Assembly (NCBI GenBank): GCA_963931865.1
Contig: OZ007507.1
Coordinates: 4,432,077 to 4,496,076, forward strand
DNA length: 64,000 nucleotides
Reading direction: 5' to 3'
DNA from: Axinella damicornis
Lineage: Eukaryota > Porifera > Demospongiae > Axinellida > Axinellidae
In this document: positions 26,576-36,100 of the stretch, in pieces
Layout: every line of letters starts with the position of its first letter
How positions within the stretch are numbered: the stretch's first letter is position 1
The notes under the pieces: model-generated
Told to the model about the DNA's origin: nothing
The model's input: the letters and a program-made list of their open reading frames with translations, nothing else
Database searches by the model: none
Translations under genes and position numbers: made by a program

Positions 26576-27077
26576 ATGCCTATCGGTAAGATTGGAGGTT
26601 ATGCCGGCAAGGGCGGTGACTATTCCAGCGGGTCTCAGAACATCGACGCCTCGAAAAAGAGTAAGTCCCAGCATGGTCGTAGCTCCTCCACACTTTATAT
26701 TTTGTTGCTGTGTTTCGAGAGTGTTTTTCATCGTTTCTGTTCAATTTTGATTTGTGCAGACTTGGTTGCTTTTGAGCGTTGTTCCGGACTCGTTTTTTAT
26801 CACTTGTCCGCCCCCCATTTCAGATGCTGCGACTACAGTTGCTGGTTACCAGAAGACCGATGTGCAACACTCGTATGGCGCCGGAGCCCTGAACGTCGAG
26901 GCGCAGACAAACGTTCCTAAAGTAAAGGAGAACCTCTCTTATTCCAAATCAGAAGGCGCGGGCACTTCACAGTATGGCGCGGGGGCTGTCGGAGTAGAGA
27001 CTGCTATCAAAGCGCCGAAAATGAAAGCCGAAGGCCTTGGGCAAGTAGACAAGACGAAGGAGCAGACCAGGGAATAG
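26576..27077 (+). CDS. Small two-exon gene: 112-residue Gly/Lys-rich protein with an internal duplication
   Basis: I do not recognise the family. Exon 1 is 26576-26660 (ends AAA AAG A, donor gtaagt); exon 2 is 26824-27077 (acceptor ttcag). Together they give 113 codons including stop. The protein starts MPIGKIGGYAGKGGDYSSGS and is hydrophilic and basic, with no signal peptide or membrane segment. Two related halves are visible: HSYGAGALNVEAQTNVPKVK and then SQYGAGAVGVETAIKAPKMK. The first-exon start follows a pyrimidine-rich leader (tcttttttctccagctcc), reminiscent of housekeeping transcripts. A polyadenylation signal AATAAA lies about 175 bp after the stop. The clean donor and acceptor, consistent phase and repeat architecture make it a convincing gene, but its role is unknown. 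Confidence 0.75.
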
Positions 27078-27251
27078 CAGAGATCGTCTACAAACGTCCT
27101 TTTTTGTCCATCCACAGACTGCAGAGTTATTTAGAGACATGTGCTTCATACTATAAATGCCACTTCTTTTACTTTTTGGCTGCGTTCTGCCATTTTTGGG
27201 GTACTGTAAATGTTTCTGTACCATATTGCACTGCCACATGGCTGTTCACTG

Positions 27252-27257
27252 AAATAA
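27252..27257 (+). terminator. Poly(A) signal of the small repeat-protein gene
   Basis: AATAAA occurs in the sequence ctgaaataaactttgg, about 175 bp after the stop codon at 27077. It is the first canonical hexamer downstream and fits 3' end formation for the 112-residue protein gene. Confidence 0.6.
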
Positions 27258-27625
27258 ACTTTGGTGTAGCAAACCCTGTCACTAGCACATATTTAAAGTT
27301 TATGTTTAGCCATGTTCCCGAGCTGTTGTTCCACACGAATGAACAAGGTGCCGATGGATGCTCGGTGGACGATGCTAAGATTTACAGCGGTGGAAAATTG
27401 TCATACACAGAATTGCATACGTACAGATAGGGGGTGAAGAAGTGCGGATAAGGGTTGTGAAGAAGTGCATCCAATATTCAGGTGAAAACAATGCACGGAA
27501 TTTGTCAAAATGGGGTGCAAATGTTCAGTCCAAGGAGGAAGAGCTGCAGAGGAATAATTATGAAGGACAACTTGTCAATGAATTGGCACCTTTTGGGACA
27601 AAGGCTCTAAATGGAAGCAGAATGT

Positions 27626-30600
27626 TCACCTTGCAGGGGAGGGACTGCGGTGTCGGTGGGTGTGTCGCTTTGATGAGGACCCATGATGGTGGCGGTGTTT
27701 CCGATCAGAATGGCTGGTAGAATGATGGTGACTTGAGGCCTTGTGTGATTTGTATTTTCGTGAAGGTGATTGTCGGGGCTGATGGTGGTGCCTTGGTGGG
27801 CTTGCTTTCTTCTGCTTCCTTTTTGGTGGCGTAGAAGACCTACAGATGGAAGTGATTACATGACCACTAAGGAAGTTTAGCACATCACTTGATTTAGCCA
27901 CCTCAGTTGATCTCTTAACTCTCTGCCAACCATAAGAAGCTACTAAATTAAAGTAGAATGGGCAGTGCAGAATAGTCACAGGAAAGATCAAAGTTAGCTT
28001 ATACCACCCACTTTACAGTATGAATCCATTCCCAAGCGGAATGGGACTGAAAGCCTCCACCATCACTAGTGCATTTTTACAAAGTTCAAATGCAAATCAT
28101 AGCAGAATGCAGTCTGCTTGGTAACCTGAACCTGATTAGGTTGACGGCAAAGAATTGCTCATAAGTCATGGTTCATAACAGACGGCAATGGATACCTGTT
28201 TGGATGTGCGTTACCAACATTACGTGAGGGTGCAATACTTCGTTTCCAACACTATTGGAACTATGCCATATTTCAGGAAGGTGACAATTCAGCACCCTCA
28301 GTGCTAATCGCCCAATAATCTTGAGGGCTCCTGACAGTTGTGTTCATCTAACTTGAAAGAGGGAGAGTTATTAAATTGGCTCCCTCTTTCAAGCTACATG
28401 AACACAACTACACCGCAGGCCCCATGCCAACATTCTTCAAAGCACATTCCTCTATGGATTGTGTCTCTAAGTCGAAAGAGTGGTTTAGTACAGGAGTGGG
28501 CATATGTGTACCATGTCTGCATGTACACTGTTCGATACTCTACTCTTATGTACACATGAGATAGGCCCTGAAATGGCAAACAGGGGACAGTGATATCAAT
28601 TCTGAGCTACATACAAGATGCAGCATTGTTTCCGCAGACTTTGTCACCTCCAGCCATAAATGCAAACCCTAAATGCAAACAGCAAATTGAAGCTACCAGG
28701 CCCTCTCCCACATGCAAATGGCCACAGGCAAATAACAGGGGAGGTGCATAAGAAGTAGCCTCGTTCACAGGCTTTCTCTCACCCCAGCATTTGTCGCTTG
28801 CAGTACTACAAACGCTGGGATGAGAAGGCCAAGGAACGAGCAGTTTTCAAATGGCTGTGTAAAGTGTAGCTAAAATAGCTTGAGGGTACAGTTTTCCTCA
28901 GCTCAGAGGTTATCTTGCGGAATCACAGTCTTGAAGCTGTATAGGCTGGCTGAGATGTGAGCTTTCAGATATGAATGAGGCTATTAATATACAGGCAGCT
29001 AGTAACATGTGAAATCATCTGTTCAGATGGAGTTGCCAGGTCCTTACTTGAGCCGAGGGAAGGTGGAAGAGGTGGGGGTGGGGCATGTACCTACAATGAT
29101 GTCCTGCTCAACGTATAGTACCCACCTGTGCATTTTGTTTCTCCTCCTCCTCCTCTCCACCTCCTCCTCGCTGCTGCTGCTGGCCAGAGGCGAATAACAG
29201 GGGAGGTGCATAAGAAGAGCAGTTTTCAATTGGCTTGCAGCTTGAGGGTACGTACTGAGGATTTCAAGTTGCTTGTCCAATTTTCGGCGCATGCGCACTG
29301 GTGAGAGAGTGCGCGGTGTGCGCCTTCGCCGTTTATATGGCGTAGCTGTCTTGCCGTAAATGAACGAACAATTGTCAAACGAACACAGTAATTTGCAATG
29401 CTTACACACATGTAGCTAGCTTAGGATTCAAGTGCAACTGAGGCCGTTTCCATGGCCATACTTATGCGCATGCGCTAATTTCTTCAATGGATCTGGGACA
29501 AGCAACCTGAAATCCTCAGTACACCTTCTGTAGTTTTCCTCAGCTCAGAGGCTATCTTGTGGAATCAGTGTTGAAGCTGTACTTATTACATAGGCTGGCT
29601 GAGGCGTGAGGTTTCAGATATGAATGAAGTTATTAATGTACAGGCAGCTAGTAACAGCATCTGTTCAGAACAATGCCAGATCCTCACTTCAGTTGAGGGA
29701 AGGAGGAAGAGGTGGGGGTGGGGTAAGTACCTACAATGATGTCCTGCTGAACATACATAGTACCCACCTGTGCTTTTTGCTTCTCCTCCTCCTTCTCCTC
29801 TCCGCCTCCTCCTCCTCGCTGCTGCTGCTGCTGTCACTGCTGCTATCTGTGCTCTCCTCCTCCTCTGAGTCAGAGCTAGGGCTGCTCTCCTTCTTCCTCT
29901 TCCTCCTGACAGGAGTGAATGGACCAAGAATTAATAGGAGTACCCTAGTCGCGCGTTGTTAAGCACATGCGCCTATATCCTCACAGGAAGAAAATCTTAT
30001 GTATGCCTAATAACGAGGTGTACTTAATAACATTCATCAAATGGGAAGTGCACTTCATTTGGAATTATATATCTTTTCCACGTTAGTACTGCAAGCGACA
30101 AATGCTAGGGTGACAAGGCCAGGGAACGAGGCTATCTCAAACACACATTTGTAACTAAACTGGACCCCTCTAGCTTAATTATGAGCCGATTCCTCGCGCA
30201 CTATGCACATGCAACACAAAAGGCCACATATGAAGTCAACAAGAAACTGGACAAATATCATGCACTTACTCTAGCTGCTGCTTCTCTCTCTCCTCCTTGG
30301 CCTGTGCGGCACGGAGGGCTTGCTGGACAACATCAAAGGCACTCCCTTCCTGGTAATCCTCTCGTATGCCAAATGCAGCCTTCAACTGTTGCTTCTTTTG
30401 CTCAGAAGCTTCAGCAATTTTGTGTGTTTCATAAACAGACGAGGGATCAAGAGGTCGGCTTTTATACCCTTCTTGTGTGAGGGTGTCTCGCAGCTGCACC
30501 ACTTGCTGCTCAATTTCTCCATCAGAGTGTCTGCAGGAGTGATCAATACATCTGTTATACCACACCACTGCCTGCAGGAGTGATCAATACATCTGTTATA

Positions 30601-32832
30601 CCACACCACTGCCTGCAGGAGCAATCAATACGTACCACACTACTGCCTGCAGGAGCAATCAATACCTACCACACCACTGCCAATCAATACCTACCACACT
30701 ACTGCCAGCAGGAGTGATCAATACATCTGTTATACCACACCACTGCCTGCAGGAGCAATCAATACCTACCATACTACTGCCTGCAGGAGTGATCAATACA
30801 TCTATTATACCACACCACTGGAGTGATCAATACGTACCACACTACTGCCGTGATCATTACCACACCACTGCCTGCAGGAGCAATCAATACGTACCACACT
30901 ACTGCCTGCAAGAGTGATCAATACATCTATTATACCACACTACTGCCTGCAAGAGTGATCAATACATCTATTATACCACACTACTGCCTGCAAGAGTGAT
31001 CAATACATCTATTATACCACACTACTGCCTGCAGGAGTGATGATATTCTACTGCCTGCAAGAGCGATCAATAGATCTAGTATACCAAAATACTGCCAGCA
31101 GGAGCGACCAATACGTCTATTATGCCTGCAGGAGCAATCTTTACATACTGCCTGCAGGAGCAATCTTTACATACTGCCTGCAGGAGCAATCTTTACATAC
31201 TGCCTGCAGGAGCAATCTTTACATACTGCCTGCAGGAGCAATCTTTACATACTGCCTGCAGGAGCAATCTTTACATACTGCCTGCAGGAGCAATCTTTAC
31301 ATACTGCCTGTAGGAGCAATCTTTACATATTGCCTGTAGGAGCAATCTATACATTTATTGTACCACACTACTGCCTGCAGGAGCGACTAATATGATTATA
31401 CCACACTGCAGGAGCAATCAATACATTTCATTGTACCACACCATTGCCTGCAGGAGTGATCAGTAGATCTATTACTGTAGTCAAGCATTAGCATGTGAAC
31501 CAGTATCTCCTCAGTAAGTATCGGGCGCGAGGCAAACGTTAAACCCTGGAAATGAGGCAATCTTCCCACTACACATGACAATTGTCAAGTGTCGAAAGTA
31601 CACAGCAGGTGATATATACTGGCCACCCAAATGCAAATTGGGGGGAGTGGCTGATGCTAAGCTATGAATGCACTTTGCCCAGTGTATGGAATGATGATTG
31701 AACACTGCAGCTGTCTATGATGGAGTGCACTTCAATCTGTATACTTCATGTATTGACCTTTGCACTCATGAGACCATAATATTGAGTTCACAGGCCACAG
31801 ACTCAACTGTGTGCCATGTGTGGTGGGCAAAAGCGCATGATGACATCATCGTCATGGCAGAGGTGATGTCATCATGTACGCTTGTGGAGGGCAATTCAAG
31901 CTGCCACTTTCATGTACACGTTTTTCACCAGTGTCTAGCCATAAGCACATTGTGATCACTCCTGCAAACTGAATCACCATTACATGATGAGCAACCTAGA
32001 TCCCCATTTCCAAATAGCTAGTCTCATTCCAAGGCCTCTTTGACTATGTATGGAGGGGGAAGGCCAGGTCGCGTGCGTGGTGATGTCAGGTAGACAAAAG
32101 GTAGACACACAGGGGTGGTGGCCAACAAAGGCTCTTTCCTGTATTGTCAGTCCAAGGGATGGAGGGGAGTGTTCACAAGGCAACAACCATACCCTCCTTG
32201 TCCAGGATGACGGGAACAGGTTGATGTGAATCGCGAATCATTAAGGTTGGGCAACGCCACCAGTGTGTCTACCCTCTGTCTACCTGACATCACTGCACAT
32301 GACGGTGACAGACCAGATCTCCCAGGCTGCTTCCCCCACCGGAATGAGGCTACATTTGTCTTAGCCTCGTTCCCAGGCCTACCCCGTTTTTTCTGTTCTT
32401 TGGTTTCCGTTGACAATAATACATGGATGCGGAAGGTCTGCCCTTCCGCACCCGTGTATTATTGTCAACGGAAACCGAAGAACAGAAAAAAACCGAGTAG
32501 ACCTGGGAACGAGGCTACATTTGTCTATGGTGTGTGCTTGTAGCCTAGTCTGGTTCCCAGGCCATTCTGGGAAGGAGACTACTTGTAACCCACCCTTCTT
32601 CCTCTAACTTCTCTCTCAGCTGCAGACATTTTAGCTCAATCCCCCTCTTCCATTCATGGTCGAGGATCTCCTTGTTTGGTTGCTTGTGAAGGACTCTGTC
32701 CAGCCTCTGCAAGTCAGCTTCCGTTTTGTAGTCAACCTTCTCCCGTCGATGGCGAATGCATGCAATATTGCGTTGGACATATCCATTTGTGCCTGACCCA
32801 CGAGGGGTGGTCAGCCCTATCCCATTGAACAT
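27626..32832 (-). CDS. SRRM2: SRRM2-type (CWC21 domain) spliceosomal matrix protein, short form, 5 exons
   Basis: Nuclear spliceosome-associated protein. Exons in order: 32594-32832, 30270-30530, 29768-29905, 29126-29179, 27626-27839. They sum to 302 codons including stop with consistent phases. The start MFNGIGLTTPRGSGTNGYVQ is almost identical to the vertebrate SRRM2 start, and is followed by the cwf21-type block (EILDHEWKRGIELKCLQLRE). Exon 2 carries AAFGIREDYQEGSAFD, matching AAFGISDSYVDGSSFD of SRRM2. The rest is Ser/Glu/Arg-rich, and the last exon is an RS/His-rich tail ending RSPSPAR. A second in-frame Met lies 8 codons upstream (32856), but similarity favours 32832. At about 301 residues it is far shorter than the 2,700-residue human protein. 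Exons 3 and 4 are recent tandem copies. The acceptor of exon 2 abuts a minisatellite made from that acceptor. Confidence 0.88.
28860..29850 (-). repeat. Tandem segmental duplication carrying SRRM2 exons 3 and 4
   Basis: About 300 bp at roughly 28875-29180 and 29535-29850 are near copies. Shared anchors include cagttttcctcagctcagagg, ggctggctgag, gcagctagtaaca, gaagaggtgggggtgggg and ctacaatgatgtcctgct. Each copy includes one Ser/Glu-Arg exon ending in the same CAC AG donor context (exon 3 at 29768-29905, exon 4 at 29126-29179). Both keep phase 2 at each side, so both can be included in one frame. The shorter exon 4 has lost the first part of the exon 3 sequence. Confidence 0.85.
30531..31475 (-). 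repeat. Minisatellite made of copies of the SRRM2 exon 2 acceptor region
   Basis: On the minus strand, copies of a 20-50 bp unit with the core GTATTGATC-CTCCTGCAG-GCAG extend from 30531 to about 31475. The true 3' splice site of SRRM2 exon 2 (ctcctgcag before 30530) is the last copy of the series. A shorter sub-array (31120-31340) has a ~26 bp unit, CTGCAGGCAGTATGTAAAGATTGCTC on the minus strand, in about eight near-perfect copies. Each unit carries a pyrimidine stretch and an AG, so it offers many alternative acceptors. Confidence 0.85.
32021..32352. mobile_element. ~330 bp fold-back element of the same family (older copy)
   Basis: It starts tagtctcattccaagg and ends ggaatgaggcta. Internal arms ggtgatgtcaggtagaca, ggtagacacac...ggtggtggcc and ggcaacgccacc, gtgtgtctacc, tctacctgacatcac are inverted copies. 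It directly abuts the target duplication of the next element at 32362. Confidence 0.7.
32362..32517. mobile_element. 156-bp near-perfect hairpin element with exact 9-bp target duplication
   Basis: Arms of ~70 bp: tagcctcgttcccaggcct, ccgttttttctgttcttt, ggtttccgttgacaataata and their complements. The flanks are catttgtct at 32353-32361 and 32518-32526. Confidence 0.92.
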
Positions 32833-33117
32833 GCTGTCAGCGGATTCACTAATCAACTACAGTGCAGTAGCTCTATGTCCAACTTTCCAAAATAAGCCCT
32901 GGAGTGGAAACAAGGCGGTAGACTTTACACATCTATCACTTTTTCATCAAGCTAATAGTATACTACTAGTATGATCTGAGCCACCAAATTTAGAACTCAC
33001 CTGTCACGAGAAGGTCTGCCAACCAGCAACTAAAGAAACTAAACCCTCTGGCGGTTAACGATAGGGTCAAAGGTCAAATATTATACGGTCACATGCATTG
33101 CGTCATGTGACGTCACC
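32833..33117. promoter_or_regulatory. Probable bidirectional promoter between SRRM2 and the PIG3-like gene
   Basis: The 285 bp between the two divergent start codons must hold both promoters and 5' leaders, unless non-coding first exons lie farther out. No TATA box at a usual distance is obvious. Short repeats of the type GGTCAAAGGTCAAATATT occur at 33065-33082, and a CACATG/CATGTGACGTCAC cluster lies at 33090-33117, containing TGACGTCA-like (CRE/ATF) sequence directly before the quinone oxidoreductase start. The role is inferred from gene arrangement. Confidence 0.5.
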
Positions 33118-36100
33118 ATGTCTGCTGCAGTTTGCACGGTGTTATCATTCTTCCTGGTTGCTTCTTCACCCCCCTCCCCGCTGGAGATGAAAAGCATAGC
33201 GTACAACACCTCTAACGGCTCTCTCCGAGTGGAGACGGGCACACCCACGCCAGACCTGCGCCCGGGCGACATAATGATCAAGGTGGGAAGTGCACTGCTG
33301 CCGCATGTGCCGCAGACGTTTGCAGTACCAATCAGCCTAGCTGGCTAGCTACTTATTCCTATGCCACTCCAGCACTAGGCCTACCCCACAAGTAACAAAC
33401 CGTGGGGCATGTCAAGACCTATCTAGAGATATTATAGTTTCAGATTAGGTCATGCATTTTGTGTTTTAGTCTCAGCTTAGGGGATTTTCTTTCTCTCCTT
33501 GGAGTCGACTACCTTAAAAAAATGAGTAGGTGTGTTCTTGAAGGCGTTTACACCTGAAATAGTTCACACTGCCTCCTTCGGAGGGGATGTACAACCCTGG
33601 GTACTGGTTAGTATTAGCATTCAGTTGCTAATCCGGTTACCTCGTTAGCAACTTTAATGGTGGCTTCTCATAAAAAAAAACATTGTTTCCATTCATCAAA
33701 ACTACCAGCAGTTAAGGTAAATTGCGCTGTTATTCCACTGATTTGAATTCAGTGCCTGTAAATTTCTCCTCTAATTACAGGCATAGGGCTTGTTGAGCTC
33801 GAAACCAGACACTGCGTACCATTTTCTCCACATGAATGCTGTAGCTACATTTAAATTGAAAGCAGATTCGTACTGCATGTTCCTGGATTGGGTATACAAG
33901 AATATTCAGTGGCAGAAAACAACTACTAACAGCTACACCTGTCCTAGTCTCATTCCCAGACCCCCCTCGGACTGGGAACAAGACTACACCTGTCCCAAAT
34001 GCTGACATGCTGTTACAGTGAAGGTAATCAAAATCTTCCTGACATTTCAAAAGCGTTTTGATACAAATTGCTGTCAGGCTTTAAATGTCTGCTGTCAGCA
34101 ATGTATGTGATCTGCAGTGCTGTGCACCGACCACTGATGTATCATGTGCACACACATACACCAGGTGGAGGCTGCGGGTGTGAACCGGCTGGACCTGATG
34201 CAAGCTCATGGGCAATACCCTCCCCCTCCTGGAGAGTCAGAAATATTGGGTGTCGAAGGTAGGACCCATATCCCCATGGATTCCATGCTCCACCCCAACC
34301 TTTTGAACTGTGTTCTGTGAACGTCAACGTACGGTTATAGCCTTACTCCTAGGTTCAGAACTTGATTGCTAATTTAATTCAGGGCCGATTTTAAGTGGTC
34401 AGCTTGAAGAGTGGAGGCAGACACTTCGTAGCAAAGCATGCCTGCTAGTAGTGTCTGCCGCCCTTATGATTTCAGGCATTCTGAGATTGTTTCTGATGCA
34501 AATTGAGGGTACAATAGCTAGAGTTGGATGACCCACTGCAAACTACAATGTTAGCCTTGTGCTCAGTGAACTTGAAAGGTGTAGCCTCATTTCCAGGCCG
34601 TCCTACACGGCCTGGGAATGAGGCTAGAGAAGGCGTGGCTCTGCAATTATTGGTGCAGGAAAAAGCTGACTGACCGTACCTACTGGTGGCTATGGCCCTG
34701 AAAATTTGGGGGTGAGGCTGACTCACATGACCAATTTCACCCACACATGTGCCTATCCTGTCTACCAGTTGCTGGGACGGTGGAGGAGATGTCTCCCCTT
34801 GCAGCAGAGAAGTCAGGACTCAAACAAGGGGACAGGGTGATGGCCCTGGTGGGAGGAGGAGGGTATGCAGGTATGTATAGGGACTCAACGATGGCCCTGG
34901 TGGGGGAGAGGAGGGTGGGTAGGTATGTAGGGACTCAACGATGGCCCTGGTTGGGGAGAGGAGGGTCTAGCAGCTAGACTAAGGGTGGGCAGGTATGTAG
35001 GGACTCAACGATGGCCCTGGTGGGGGAGAGGAGGGTGGGCAGGTATGTAGGGACTCAATGATGGCCCTGGTGGGGGAGAGGAGGGTGGGCAGGTATGTAG
35101 GGACTCAACGATGGCCCTGGTAGGGGAGAGGAGGGTGGGCAGGTATGTAGGGACTCAATGATAGCCCTGGTGGGGCAGAGGAGGGTGGGCAGGTATGTAG
35201 GGACTGAACGATGGCCCTGGTGGGGGAGAGGAGGGTGGGCAGGTATGTAGGGACTCAACAATGCTCCTGGTGGGGCAGAGGAGGGTGGGCAGGTATGTAG
35301 GGACTCAGCGATGGCCCTGGTGGGGCAGAGGAGGGTGGGCAGGTATGTAGGGACTCAACGATGGCCCTGGTAGGGGAGAGGAGGGTGGGCAGGTATGTAG
35401 ATGGCCCTGGTGGGGGAGAGGAGGGTGGGCAGGTATGTAGGGACTCAACGATGGCCCTGGTGGGGGAGAGGAGGGTGGGTAGGTATGTAGGGACTCAACG
35501 ATGGCCCTGGTAGGGGAGAGGAGGGTGGGCAGGTATGTAGGGACTCAACGATGGCCCTGGTAGGGGAGAGGAGGGTGGGCAGGTATGTAGGGACTCAATG
35601 ATGGCCCTGGTGGGGCAGAGGAGGGTGGGCAGGTATGTAGGGACTGAACGATGGCCCTGGTGGGGGAGAGGAGGGTGGGCAAGTATATGTAGGGACTCAA
35701 CGATGGCCCTGGTAGGGGAGAGGAGGGTGGGCAGGTATGTAGGGACTCAACGATGGCCCTGGTAGGGGAGAGGAGGGTGGGCAGGTATGTAGGGACTCAA
35801 TGATGGCCCTGGTGGGGCAGAGGAGGGTGGGCAGGTATGTAGGGACTGAACGATGGCCCTGGTTGGGGAGAGGAGGGTGGGCAGGTATGTAGGGACTGAA
35901 CGATGGCCCTGGTTGGGGAGAGGAGGGTGGGCAAGTATGTAGGGACTCAATGATGGCCCTGGTTGGGGAGAGGAGGGTATAGACAGGGTACATAGGGACT
36001 TGATGAGGGGGCAAGATGACGGGGAGGAGGGTGGGCCGGGTGCATAGGGACTCAATGAGGGAACAGGGTAATGGCCCTTGTAGGAGGGGGAGGGTGGGCA

